64,000 nucleotides of DNA, from positions 2,336,501 to 2,400,500 of the forward strand of contig NZ_BPIM01000001.1 in the NCBI RefSeq assembly GCF_026004115.1, given 5' to 3'. This stretch comes from Meiothermus sp. (GTDB lineage Bacteria > Deinococcota > Deinococci > Deinococcales > Thermaceae). Positions within the stretch are counted from its first letter, which is position 1. Every line of letters begins with the position of its first letter. Position numbers and translations under genes: made by a program. Below are positions 8,762 through 19,028 of the stretch, piece after piece. Under the pieces are notes generated by a model. It did not search any database. It saw only the letters and a list, made by a program, of their open reading frames with translations, and was not told the DNA's origin.

Positions 8762-8791
8762 CTGACACACGTCCCAGCTTGCCCGTATACT
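8762..8791 (+). promoter_or_regulatory. promoter of minD-minE
   Basis: CTGACA (8762-8767), an 18-bp spacer and TATACT (8786-8791) lie 57 bp before the minD GTG. A GGAGGA ribosome site sits just before that start. Confidence 0.5.
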
Positions 8792-8848
8792 AAAGCCAGC
8801 TTGTAGTAGTCTGAGCCAGTCTGGCTTAAAAACCCTGGAGGATTTAGC

Positions 8849-9652
8849 GTGAATGCCCGTGCAATTGTGGTGACTTCGGGAAAAGGTGGGGTAGGGAAGA
8901 CCACCACTACAGCCAATGTGGGAGCGGCATTAGCCAGGTTGGGCGAGAAGATAGTGGTAGTGGACGTGGACGTGGGTCTGCGCAACCTGGATGTGGTAAT
9001 GGGGTTGGAAGGCCGGGTCGTTTACGACCTGATTGACGTGATCGAGGGGCGCTGCAAGCTGCGCCAGGCCCTGATCCGCGACAAGCGCGTCGAGGGGCTG
9101 GCCTTGCTTGCGGCCTCGCAGACCAAGGACAAGGAATCTCTCGACCCTGAGAAGTTCCGCCAGATTGTGCGGGCCTTGCTGGAAGAGGAGGGCTTCGATC
9201 GGGTCCTCATCGACTCGCCAGCTGGCATCGAGAAGGGCTTCCAGACGGCGGCCACGCCTGCGGAAGGGGCCCTGGTGGTGGTGAACCCGGAAGTCTCGAG
9301 CGTGCGCGACGCCGACCGCATTATTGGGATGCTGGAAGCCCGCGAAATCCGCGAGAACTTCCTGGTGATCAACCGCTTGCGCCCCAAGATGGTGCAGCGC
9401 GGCGACATGCTCTCGGTAGAAGATGTGGTGGAAATCCTGGGCATCAAGCCCATCGGGATTGTGCCCGAAGACGAGAGCGTTTTGGTTTCGTCCAACCAGG
9501 GCGAGCCGCTGGTACTCAAGAACGGTACGGCCGCGGGTAAGGCCTTTTTAGAGATAGCCCAGCGGGTGCGGGGCGAGGACGTACCTTTTGCACCCCTGAA
9601 CGATTCACCGGGCTTTCTGGGCACGCTGCGCCGCCTGTTTGGGGGTAGATGA
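8849..9652 (+). CDS. minD: septum site-determining ATPase MinD
   Basis: A 267-residue ParA/MinD-type ATPase that binds the membrane and positions the division septum. The deviant Walker A motif GKGGVGKTTTTANVG is at residues 11-25. The switch and Walker B regions follow in VVDVDVGLRNLDVVMGLE and FDRVLIDSPAGIEKG. The last residues (GFLGTLRRLFGG) form the amphipathic membrane-targeting helix. The GTG start follows GGAGGATTTAGC. It overlaps minE by 4 bases (ATGA). No minC is adjacent. Confidence 0.97.
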   Translation: MNARAIVVTSGKGGVGKTTTTANVGAALARLGEKIVVVDVDVGLRNLDVVMGLEGRVVYDLIDVIEGRCKLRQALIRDKRVEGLALLAASQTKDKESLDPEKFRQIVRALLEEEGFDRVLIDSPAGIEKGFQTAATPAEGALVVVNPEVSSVRDADRIIGMLEAREIRENFLVINRLRPKMVQRGDMLSVEDVVEILGIKPIGIVPEDESVLVSSNQGEPLVLKNGTAAGKAFLEIAQRVRGEDVPFAPLNDSPGFLGTLRRLFGGR

Positions 9653-9885
9653 TGGGCTGGTGGCCTTTTGGTGCGAAAAGCAGCAAGGATACCCTGAAAG
9701 ACCGGCTCAAGGTGGTGCTGGCCTACGACCGGGCCCACCTGAGCCCGGGCATGGTGGAACAGCTCAAGCAGGACCTGTTGGCGGTGCTGAAGCGCTACTT
9801 CCCCGATGAAGAAAACCTTTCCATCCATGTCGAAACCATCGACGACAAAATGAAGCTCCAGGCCGATGTGCCCATTCCGAAGTAA
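9649..9885 (+). CDS. minE: cell division topological specificity factor MinE
   Basis: A 78-residue protein that stimulates MinD ATPase and drives it off the membrane. The N-terminal region includes the short amphipathic start (MGWWPFG) and the anti-MinCD helix DTLKDRLKVVLAYDRAHLSP. The topological-specificity domain follows, with LLAVLKRYF and the strand ENLSIHVET. It starts in the 4-base overlap with minD; a second ATG lies one codon on. Confidence 0.93.
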   Translation: MMGWWPFGAKSSKDTLKDRLKVVLAYDRAHLSPGMVEQLKQDLLAVLKRYFPDEENLSIHVETIDDKMKLQADVPIPK

Positions 9886-10058
9886 GGTTTAGCTGAAAGC
9901 CAAAAGCCAGAAGCTGAAGGTGTTCTCTAAAAAGGTTTTACGGTACAGGGATCGTCTGAATCCGACTCCTGACTCTCAGTAGCGGGGTTGAGTCTTTGAA
10001 GCTTTTAGCCTTCGGCTATTTGCTAAACTTGAAAACTGGCGGCAACCGGGTGCGAGAC

Positions 10059-10733
10059 CTATTTGTTGCTTTTGAGCTCGACCTCGAGCGCCTCGAAGTT
10101 TTGTTCCTGACGTAGCTCCACCTCACCTTGCTTTTTAGCTTCCAGGAGTGCTGCAAAAGCCACGGTTTGTTCGCCCCAGGTGCGAAAAGGCAAACCGGCA
10201 AACAAAGCCCGACGAACACCCCACAAAAAGCCCTTGATGCGTTCCCAGGCTTCGCGCAGGCCAAAGGTCTCGCGCTCGAGCTGAAGTTCGGCCCGCCGGG
10301 CGAAGGGCTCTACCGCCCGGACCAGCATTTGCAGCGGCATGGGCCGCAGGCGACGGTCTTTGGGTAAAGGAGAGGGAGGTACTGCCAGGACACGGGCCCG
10401 TTCCCGCGAGCGCTGCTCGAGGAAGGCGATGGCTTCTTCCAGAGCCAACAGGGTCTCCAAGAAAGCCGGGGCGCTTTCCTCCTGCAGTTCTTCGTCCTCG
10501 GCCAAAACAACCTGTGGACGTTTGGCAAAAGCTCTTAGCTTGAAGAGTAGAAGCTCGGCCAGAAGGGGTAGTAGTTCACTTCGCTCGGAAAGCCCCAGGG
10601 CCTGCACCTGGGCTAAGGCCTGGTCGGTCAGGGCCAGCACGGGCAGGTCTTTGGCGGCAATTTTGCCCTTGCGTACCTGCTCGGAAAGCTCTCTGGGCGT
10701 TCCTCTAAAGCCATCGAAGGTGAGCGTGATCAC
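10059..10733 (-). CDS. scpA: segregation and condensation protein A
   Basis: A 224-residue kleisin that links two SMC arms. The N-terminal SMC-binding region is seen in TLTFDGFRGTPRELSEQVRKG with DLPVLALTDQALAQV, and LLPLLAELLLFKLRAFAKRP matches the conserved helix of the family. The C-terminal winged-helix part is around FAALLEAKKQGEVELRQEQNFEALEV. The usual FxGPLDLLL motif is degenerate here. It lies 9 bp after trpS in the same direction, an arrangement also known from Thermus. scpB is not in the window. Confidence 0.85.
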   Translation of the reverse strand: MITLTFDGFRGTPRELSEQVRKGKIAAKDLPVLALTDQALAQVQALGLSERSELLPLLAELLLFKLRAFAKRPQVVLAEDEELQEESAPAFLETLLALEEAIAFLEQRSRERARVLAVPPSPLPKDRRLRPMPLQMLVRAVEPFARRAELQLERETFGLREAWERIKGFLWGVRRALFAGLPFRTWGEQTVAFAALLEAKKQGEVELRQEQNFEALEVELKSNK

Positions 10734-10742
10734 GGTCGTTAA

Positions 10743-11783
10743 TTATTTGGCGAGGACCTTTCCCTGTTGCCGGAGTCCTGTCCCATGGCCCCTGGCCCTG
10801 AGCAGGCCAAACTTTTCCCGTACCTCTTCCATGGTGGCCTGGGCGATGCGGCGGGCTTTGGCGGCACCGTCCTCGAGGGCGTCCAGCACCCGATCGGGGT
10901 TGGCTCGAAGCTCGGCGGCCTGTTCGCGGATGGGCCGCAGGGTTTTCATCATCTCCTGCATCAAAAGCTGTTTGACCACCAGCGTACCGATGCCCCGGCG
11001 GCGGTACTCCTCTTTGAGTACCTCCACCAGCTCGGGCGGAGCGAAATACTGCAAGAACTTGAACACCACGCTTCTCTCGGGGTCGCCGGGGTCGGAGAGG
11101 CGGATGCGCGCCGGGTCGTCGGGCATGGTGCGAATCTTAGCCCAGATGCTTTCCTCGTCCTCGAGTATCCCGATGGTGTTGCCCACACTTTTGGACATTT
11201 TGGCTTTGCCATCTATGCCGGGCACGCGGGGTGCGTTGGGGTTCAGGTAAATGTTGGGTTCGGGGAAGGTTTCCCCGTATTCCTGGTTCCAGCGCCGGGC
11301 AATTTCGCGGGTGAGTTCCAGGTGCTGGGTTTGGTCGTCGCCAACCGGCACGGTGTCGGCTTTGTAGATCAGAATGTCGGCGGCCATCAGCACCGGGTAC
11401 ATGAGCAGCCCTGCGGGAACCGACTCGAGCTTGGCGGCTTTGTCCTTAAACTGGGTCATGCGGGTCAGGTCGCCATAGGGGGTTTGGGTGGTGAAAATCC
11501 AGGCCAGCTCGGTGTGCTCAGGCACGTGCGACTGCACGAATAGAATGACCTTGTTGGGATCGAGACCCGCTGCCATGTTCACCAGGGCCGCATCGAAGGT
11601 ACGCCGGGCCAGCAGGTCTTTGTCGTAGGCCGCGGGGTTGGTGGGGGCGTGGTAGTCCACAATGCAGTAGATGGCGTTCTGCCCCAGCTTTTCTCCCAGG
11701 GCGATGTAGTTGACCATAGCGCCCAGGTAGTTGCCGATGTGTAAGTCGCCAGTGGGCTGAAAGCCGGAAAAAACGCGCTTCAT
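10743..11783 (-). CDS. trpS: tryptophan-tRNA ligase
   Basis: A 346-residue class I aminoacyl-tRNA synthetase that charges tRNA-Trp. The HIGH motif is GDLHIGNYLGAM (about residues 13-24) and the KMSKS loop is KAKMSKSVGN (about 196-205). The AIYCIVDYHAPT and VGDDQTQHLELTREIARR motifs bind substrate. The ATG is eight bases after a -10-like hexamer, so the message may be leaderless or nearly so. Confidence 0.97.
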   Translation of the reverse strand: MKRVFSGFQPTGDLHIGNYLGAMVNYIALGEKLGQNAIYCIVDYHAPTNPAAYDKDLLARRTFDAALVNMAAGLDPNKVILFVQSHVPEHTELAWIFTTQTPYGDLTRMTQFKDKAAKLESVPAGLLMYPVLMAADILIYKADTVPVGDDQTQHLELTREIARRWNQEYGETFPEPNIYLNPNAPRVPGIDGKAKMSKSVGNTIGILEDEESIWAKIRTMPDDPARIRLSDPGDPERSVVFKFLQYFAPPELVEVLKEEYRRRGIGTLVVKQLLMQEMMKTLRPIREQAAELRANPDRVLDALEDGAAKARRIAQATMEEVREKFGLLRARGHGTGLRQQGKVLAK

Positions 11784-11791
11784 AGCAGTTC

Positions 11792-11821
11792 AGAATAACA
11801 GGGTTGGTGCTTTTTGCACAA
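11792..11821 (-). promoter_or_regulatory. promoter of trpS-scpA
   Basis: On the minus strand TTGTGC (11816-11821), an 18-bp spacer and TATTCT (11792-11797) end eight bases before the trpS ATG. This spacing would give a transcript starting at or next to the start codon. Confidence 0.5.
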
Positions 11822-11869
11822 ATGAAAACCAAAATCGTAGCAAAATACGTATGCTAACATAGGCCGAGC

Positions 11870-12424
11870 ATGAGCTTCGAAGCCTTCTCTGACGAAGCGT
11901 TGCTGGCCTTGGTGGCCAAAGGTGAAGAGGCCGCCTTGCAGCAACTCTTTCGACGTTACGCGGGGGCTTTTCTGGGACTCGCAAGGCGTATGGGCCTGGA
12001 CTCGAGTACCCGGGAGGACGTGGTGCAGGAGGTTTTTAGCAAAGTTTGGAAAAACGCTCCGGATTTTGACCCCAGGAGAGCTTCGGCAAGAGCCTGGCTT
12101 CTGGCCGTAGCCCACCACACCACGGTGGATTTCGTGCGCCGCCTGGAAGCCCGGCCCCGACCCCTAGAACCCAGTGAGGACGAGCCTGAAGCCTTCGATC
12201 TTCCAGGCCCCGGTCTTGATGAGGAGCGCCATCTGGATCGCATTCGCCTTCGCCAAGCTCTGGCCCGGCTGGCGCCCGAGGAACGCGAGGTCATCGAGGT
12301 GCTATTTTACCAAGGATATGCCCACCAAGAAGCAGCCGTTAAGCTAAATATCCCCCTGGGAACCCTAAAAACCCGGGCCCGGAGGGCGCTTTCCCGCTTG
12401 AAGGAGGAGTTGCGTGAAGCCTGA
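11870..12424 (+). CDS. ECF-family RNA polymerase sigma factor (SigK-like)
   Basis: A 184-residue group 4 sigma factor. Region 2 spans about residues 24-92, with LFRRYAGAFLGLARRM, EDVVQEVFSKVWKNA and ARAWLLAVAHHTTVDFVRR. Region 4 spans about 120-178 with the helix-turn-helix LAPEEREVIEVLFYQGYAHQEAA and GTLKTRARRALSRL. It overlaps the anti-sigma gene by 11 bases, so the two are translationally coupled. It resembles sigma factors paired with RskA-type anti-sigma factors, which respond to redox or envelope stress. It is divergent from trpS. Confidence 0.93.
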   Translation: MSFEAFSDEALLALVAKGEEAALQQLFRRYAGAFLGLARRMGLDSSTREDVVQEVFSKVWKNAPDFDPRRASARAWLLAVAHHTTVDFVRRLEARPRPLEPSEDEPEAFDLPGPGLDEERHLDRIRLRQALARLAPEEREVIEVLFYQGYAHQEAAVKLNIPLGTLKTRARRALSRLKEELREA

Positions 12425-13031
12425 AGAGGTGCGAGAACTCCTGCCCTTGTACGCACTTGGCGCCTTAGAACCAGCAGAGCGGGCGCGGCTCGAGGCAGCC
12501 CTCAAGAACTACCCCCAGCTTTGGGCCGAAGCCCGTGCCCTACAAGAAACCGCGGCCGACCTGGCCGAACTGGTATCCCCGGCCCCAGTACCCACTAATC
12601 TGGAGCAGAGGGTTATGGCTCGCATAAAGCCGGTCCGCCGCCTGGTCTTGCCGGTCTGGCTAGCCAGAGCCGCGGCGCTGCTGTTGCTGCTGGGACTAGG
12701 CTACACCGGTGGGTGGAGTGCTTTCTGGTTAATTAATCTAAGCGACCCCCAGACCCGCGTGGTGGCCTTGGCTAGCCCCAAGGGTGAAGGGGTGGGCCGG
12801 GCTATACTGCTAAAGGATAATCGTGTTTTAGTGTTGCTTAACCGCTGGCCTCCCCAGGGCCAGGTTTTCCAGGCCTGGGGACTGGCTCAAGGAAGCCCCG
12901 TTCCCCTTCCTACCTTCCGCACCCCGCTCAAGACCTTGCGCCTACCCCCAGGGGCTCAAGCGGTGGCGGTCTCGCTCGAGCCCCCCGGTGGCAGTCTCCA
13001 GCCCACCACCCTGCTGGGCCTACCCCAGTAA
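12414..13031 (+). CDS. RskA-like transmembrane anti-sigma factor
   Basis: A 205-residue anti-sigma factor. The N-terminal zinc-finger-like helical domain (EVRELLPLYALGALEPAERARLEA) would hold the sigma factor in the cytoplasm. One membrane segment lies near residues 76-101 (LPVWLARAAALLLLLGLGYTGGW). The outer RskA domain follows (QVFQAWGLAQGSPVPLPTF and GAQAVAVSLEPPGGS). GTG start inside the sigma gene with AAGGAGG just before it. No HxxxCxxC zinc site is visible. Confidence 0.88.
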   Translation: MKPEEVRELLPLYALGALEPAERARLEAALKNYPQLWAEARALQETAADLAELVSPAPVPTNLEQRVMARIKPVRRLVLPVWLARAAALLLLLGLGYTGGWSAFWLINLSDPQTRVVALASPKGEGVGRAILLKDNRVLVLLNRWPPQGQVFQAWGLAQGSPVPLPTFRTPLKTLRLPPGAQAVAVSLEPPGGSLQPTTLLGLPQ

Positions 13032-13077
13032 CTTTCCGGACCAGCTTAAGCGCGCGGACGGTGCCGTGCGCTGTATT

Positions 13078-13086
13078 TGTTATGAT
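13078..13086 (+). promoter_or_regulatory. extended -10 promoter candidate for the exported-protein genes
   Basis: TGTTATGAT is an extended -10 (TG, one base, TATGAT) 82 bp upstream of the first ferritin-like gene. No -35 hexamer at the proper distance matches TTGACA, which fits an extended -10 promoter. I see no evident ECF-type AAC/CGTC pair. Confidence 0.35.
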
Positions 13087-13168
13087 CTGCAGCCCGCTGG
13101 TCGGTCCTGGCAGGCTGGGTTAATCCAAACACCTCCCCACCTGCGAACGGCAGGGTGGAGGTGCAAAA

Positions 13169-13801
13169 ATGGAAACGCAACCCCAAAACCTGGCCCGTCG
13201 GCAGTTTGTAAAAGTCTTGACCGTTACCGGTATCTCTACGGCTATAGCCCACAGCCTGGTGGGCCAGGCCCTGGCACAGTCGCAGGGCGTTGGCGATCTG
13301 GACGTGCTTAACCTGGCCCTTACTGCTGAATACTTGGCCACCGACGCCTACACTCGAGCCCTCACGGTAAACTACCCCAGCGAGATTCGGGATTATCTGG
13401 CCGAGGCCCTTAAGCACGAGGAAGCCCACGTTAAGGCCCTCACCGACACCATCCGGGGTCCATTCAACGCCATGCCGGTGGCCCGCCCGCAGTTTACCTA
13501 CGGGGATCTGCAGTTCAATACAGCCAACCGTCTCAAGGTGCTGGAGACTCTGGTGGCCCTGGAGACCGCCTTTACCGGGGCCTACCTGGGGGCTATCCCT
13601 CTAATTCAGAGCAAGGCGGTACTCTCGGCAGCGGCCAGTATTGCCATGAACGAGGAGGCTCACCTGGCTGTACTGCGCGACTCGGTGCTGAGCCTGGGTG
13701 GACGGGTGGAAGGCCCCCAGACCCCGGTAGGCCGGGCTTTCGCCGCTGCCATTACTCCCCAGCAGGCTACTCAGGCTGTGCAGAGCTTTATCCGCAAGTA
13801 A
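13169..13801 (+). CDS. Tat-exported ferritin-like domain protein
   Basis: A 210-residue protein. A twin-arginine signal (LARRQFVKVLTVTGISTAIA) occupies residues 8-27, with a cleavage-like ALAQ at about 35-38. The mature part is a four-helix ferritin-like domain: helix 1 has LNLALTAEYLATDAY, helix 2 ALKHEEAHVKALTD, helix 3 VLETLVALETAFTGAYLGAI and helix 4 AASIAMNEEAHLAVLRD. The Glu and ExxH residues at the usual places suggest a di-iron or similar metal centre. It follows the sigma/anti-sigma pair on the same strand by 137 bp and precedes the CHRD gene by 12 bp. Confidence 0.85.
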   Translation: METQPQNLARRQFVKVLTVTGISTAIAHSLVGQALAQSQGVGDLDVLNLALTAEYLATDAYTRALTVNYPSEIRDYLAEALKHEEAHVKALTDTIRGPFNAMPVARPQFTYGDLQFNTANRLKVLETLVALETAFTGAYLGAIPLIQSKAVLSAAASIAMNEEAHLAVLRDSVLSLGGRVEGPQTPVGRAFAAAITPQQATQAVQSFIRK

Positions 13802-13813
13802 AAGGAGACCCAC

Positions 13814-14317
13814 ATGCAGCGCCGTAAGTTTCTTGGGGGTGTGGGCGCCAGCTTGGTGGCGCTAGGCCTGGGTAGCGTAGCGTCCCAGAGCATGAGCGGC
13901 GCAGTGCGGGCAGTGGTGTTGAGCGGGGCCGAGGTAGTACCCAACCCGACTAACACCATGGCCCTGGCGGTGGTGCGCCTGGAGCTGGTGGGTTCTACCC
14001 TGAGCCTCCAGGGTGCGGTGGCCAACCTGGCCGGGGCATTCCGCGATTATACCCGCGACCCGGTGGATGATCCGGCCCTCAACGCCCGTCTGACCAGCGC
14101 TGTGCACCTGCACCGCGGCCCCAAAGGGCAGAACGGCCCCCTGTTGCAGGCCCTCAAGGTGATGAGCGCCGCGGATGGTCGAAGCGCTACCTTTATGGAT
14201 CGCATCGATCTAAGCCTGGATGACCTGAACCGTTTGTACCGCGGGGAACTCTACTTTGACATCCACACTGCGGCCTTCCGGGCAGGAGAGTTACGGGGAC
14301 AGATTCAGATTATGTAG
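13814..14317 (+). CDS. Tat-exported CHRD domain protein
   Basis: A 167-residue protein with a twin-arginine leader (MQRRKFLGGVGASLVALGLG) and one CHRD domain. The domain is recognised by VLSGAEVVPNPTNTMALAVVRLE near its start, the HLHRGPKGQNGPLL region and the C-terminal LYRGELYFDIHTAAFRAGELRGQ. CHRD domains are named after the chordin protein and have unknown function in bacteria. It sits between two ferritin-like genes, with spacings of 12 and 9 bp, clearly one transcription unit. Confidence 0.88.
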   Translation: MQRRKFLGGVGASLVALGLGSVASQSMSGAVRAVVLSGAEVVPNPTNTMALAVVRLELVGSTLSLQGAVANLAGAFRDYTRDPVDDPALNARLTSAVHLHRGPKGQNGPLLQALKVMSAADGRSATFMDRIDLSLDDLNRLYRGELYFDIHTAAFRAGELRGQIQIM

Positions 14318-14326
14318 GAGGTGGGT

Positions 14327-15220
14327 ATGAACCGCAGGGACATGCTTAAGCAAACAGGACTGATGGGTACCGGCCTGGTGCTTGGGGGTGTGATGGGGGC
14401 TTGCGCCACCACCCCCGGCATGAGCCAGGGCCCCAACCAGGATGTGGCTATTCTCAACTTCGCCCTCAACCTGGAGTACCTCGAGGCGGCTTTTTATCTG
14501 GCCGCGGTAGGCCGGATCAACGATATTCAGAGCATTGGGGGCAATGCCCAGATCAAACTGCCCGCGGGCTTTAGTGGTACCAGCCCAGTTCCGGGTATGA
14601 GTGCGGACATACTCGAGTACGCCCAGGAGATTGCCGAAGACGAACTGGCCCACGTCAAATTCCTCCGCCAAGCCCTGGGGTCGGCCGCGGTAGACCGCCC
14701 CGTTATTGACCTCGATCAGGCCTTTAAGAATGCTGGAAGTGCTGCCAGTGGTGGGGCCATCACCAACTTTGATCCCTTTGCCAACGAACTCTTCTTCATT
14801 CACGGGGCCTTCATCTTCGAGGATGTGGGGGTGACCGCCTACAAAGGTGCGGCCAAGCTAATCACTGATAAAAACAATGTGCTAGACCCTGCCGCCGGCA
14901 TTCTGGCGGTGGAGGCCTATCACGCTGGGCTCATCCGACTGCTCCTGCACGATCGCAAGGATATGATGGTCACCTCGAGCCTCACCGTAGCGCAGGTGGC
15001 ACAGGCCATCAGCGACCTACGCGGCAGTGTGGGCGGAGGCAAGGACGAAGGCATCACCAGGATGGGCAAGGCCAACCTGGTTGCTGCTGATTCCAACGCC
15101 GTAGCCTATGGGCGCACCCCTAGCGAGGTACTGAAAATCGTCTATCTCACCGGCAACGCGGGCGTGAGCATGGGCGGCTTCTTCCCCATGGGCCTTAATG
15201 GCAGTCTCAAAACTACCTGA
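14327..15220 (+). CDS. Tat-exported ferritin-like domain protein (PCC13-62-like)
   Basis: A 297-residue protein with a leader MNRRDMLKQTGLMGTGLVLGG followed by VMGAC, so a lipobox-like cysteine is possible (about residue 26). The body resembles the ferritin-like desiccation-related PCC13-62 family: ILNFALNLEYLEAAFYLAAVG, IAEDELAHVKFLRQALG and a third helix region GILAVEAYHAGLIRLLL. The ATG at 14327 was chosen over GTG 14321 because AGGAGGT lies at the correct distance. It closes the operon; a strong terminator follows at 15236. Confidence 0.87.
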   Translation: MNRRDMLKQTGLMGTGLVLGGVMGACATTPGMSQGPNQDVAILNFALNLEYLEAAFYLAAVGRINDIQSIGGNAQIKLPAGFSGTSPVPGMSADILEYAQEIAEDELAHVKFLRQALGSAAVDRPVIDLDQAFKNAGSAASGGAITNFDPFANELFFIHGAFIFEDVGVTAYKGAAKLITDKNNVLDPAAGILAVEAYHAGLIRLLLHDRKDMMVTSSLTVAQVAQAISDLRGSVGGGKDEGITRMGKANLVAADSNAVAYGRTPSEVLKIVYLTGNAGVSMGGFFPMGLNGSLKTT

Positions 15221-15235
15221 GCCCAGCCCAGCCGA

Positions 15236-15263
15236 CCGGGCGGCTAACGCCCGGTTTTGTTTT
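15236..15263 (+). terminator. intrinsic terminator of the ferritin/CHRD genes
   Basis: CCGGGCG (15236-15242) pairs with CGCCCGG (15248-15254) around GCTAA, followed by TTTTGTTTT. Confidence 0.85.
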
Positions 15264-15318
15264 GCTGGTGCTGGCCTACGACGAGACGTTTTCAATGCAC
15301 CTTGAGCTGCGCCCTAAA

Positions 15319-16817
<1,499 letters not shown>

Positions 16818-16821
<4 letters not shown>

Positions 16822-19028
16822 GGTAGCACCTCCCTGAGCGGCTGCTCCCAGGCCCGGCGCAGGGCCTCCACGGGCCAGGTAATCTGCTCTTTGGGCAGCA
16901 GGAGGGTGAGGTGATCGCCACCCACCTGGCCCAGAACGCTGTGCGGAAGACCGTAGGCCTCGAGCACTTTTACCGCCTGTTGCAGGTGGGCCTGGTCAAC
17001 GCTGAAGAGGATACGGCCGGGTGCCTCGCCGTAGAGCAAGGCATCGGGCCGGGCCTGGCTACGCAGCTCGAGGGTGGCCCCCAGGCCGTAGGGCAAGCAC
17101 ATCTCGGCCAGCGCCACCGCCAGCCCCCCTTCGGCTACGTCGTGGGCGGTATGTACCCAGCCCCGCTCGATCAGGTTGCGGATGGCGGCCTGGGCCTGGG
17201 CCTCCATGGTCAGGTCGAGGGGCGGCGGGCTTCCGGCTTCCTGGCCGTGCATCACCCAGAGGTACTCGGAAGCACCCAGGTGTCCTTCCGGGCTGCCGAT
17301 CAGCACCACAAACTCGCCCGCTTTTCGTAGGCCCAGTTCGGCCCGGCGCTCCACCTCCTCCAAAAGCCCTACCACCCCCACCATGGGGGTGGGCGGAATC
17401 CGGTAGTTGGGGCCTTCGTTGTAGAGCGAAACATTGCCCGAGACCACCGGCAGACCCAGCGCTGCCGAGGCTTCCGCTAGGCCCGCGATGGTCTCGGAGA
17501 GTTCAAAGTAGCCCTGGGGCGTCTCCGGGTTGCCGCAGTTGAGGCCATCGGTATAGGCGAGCGGTTTACCGCCCACCACGCTCACGTTACGGGCTGCTTC
17601 GGCCAGGGCGTGCATGGCCCCCAGGCGGGGCGAGAGCTTGCTGTAGCGGGGGTTGGCGTCCACCTTGACCGCCAGACCCCGCCGGGTGCCCTTAATGCGC
17701 AGGATCGCTGCGTCGCCCTTTCCGGGCACCAGCACGGTATTGGTGCCTACCTGGTGGTCGTAGCGCTCAAAGATGGGGGCCCGGCTGCACAGGTTGGGCG
17801 AGGCCAGAAGCCGAAGAAGTATCCCCTGCAGGTCGGAAGGCATCGGCAAGGCGCTCAGGTCGGCCTGCCTGAGCCGGGCCAGGCCGGGGTCCTCCTGGCC
17901 CTCGCGGGTGTAGGTGGGGCAGTCGGCCAGGGCAAAGGTGGGCACCTCGGCCACCACCTGGCCCTGGTGGAGCACCCGAAAGACCGGCGGGGCAATCGTG
18001 TGGGCTACCGGGACCGCATCCAGACCGTAGTGGGCGGCCAGGGCTTCCAGCTCTTTTTCCTTGCCCGGACGCGGCACCAGCACCATGCGCTCCTGCGACT
18101 CCGAGAGCATCAGCTCGAGGGGATTCATGCCCACCTCGCGCTGGGGCACCAGGTCGAGGTTAAGCTCGAGGCCCAGCCCCGACTTGTGGGCCAGCTCCGA
18201 GAGGGAAGAGGTGAGGCCGGCGGCCCCCATGTCCTGCACCCCTTCTACCAGATCCCGCCGAATGGCCTCCAGCGTTACTTCCAGGGTCAGCTTGCCCATG
18301 AAGGGGTCGCCCACCTGCACGCTGGGCCGCTTGGACTCGTTTTCTTCCGAGAGCTCTTCCGAGGCAAAAGCCGCCCCCCCAATCCCGTCGCGTCCGGTTT
18401 TGGAGCCCACGTAGTAGACCGGACGCGAAAGCGAGGCCCGGCTTTTCTTGAGTTCATCGGCCCGCAGCAGCCCCACGCACATGGCGTTCACCAGGGGGTT
18501 CTCCTGGTAGTCGGGGTGGAAGTAAACCTCGCCTCCCACCGTGGACACGCCAATGGCGTTGCCGTAGTGGGCGATGCCCTCCACCACCCCCCGCACCAGG
18601 TAGCGGGTGCGGTCGCCTTTGGGGCCTTCCAGCTTGCCAAAGCGCAGCGAGTTCAGAAGTGCAATGGGCCGGGCCCCCATGGCCACGATGTCACGGATAA
18701 TACCCCCCACCCCGGTGGCCGCTCCCTGCACCGGTTCGACCGCCGAAGGGTGGTTGTGGCTCTCGATTTTGAAAGCCACTGCCCAACCCTCGCCAATCTC
18801 CACCACCCCCGCGTTCTCACCGGGGCCCTGAAGCACCGCAGGCCCTTCCTTGGGCAACAACTTGAGCAAGGGGCGGGAGTTTTTGTAGGAGCAGTGCTCG
18901 CTCCACATCACCTTGAACAAGTAGAGCTCGAGGCGGCCTGGTTCACGGCCCAGAAGCCGCACAATCTCCTGGTACTCGTGCAGGGGGATGCCGGTTTCCT
19001 GAAGAAGGGGGGGCAAGGTTTCTTCCAT
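16818..19028 (-). CDS. purL: phosphoribosylformylglycinamidine synthase subunit PurL
   Basis: A 736-residue synthase subunit of the three-protein FGAM synthase (PurL-PurQ-PurS), the short form found in Gram-positives and Thermus. Visible motifs include LFKVMWSEHCSYKNSRPLLK near the N-terminus and the ATP/substrate region KIESHNHPSAVEPVQGAATG. DMGAAGLTSSLSELAHKSG and VVSGNVSLYNEG lie in the middle and C-terminal half. It overlaps its upstream neighbour (a HAD gene) by one base and purF by four. Confidence 0.97.
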
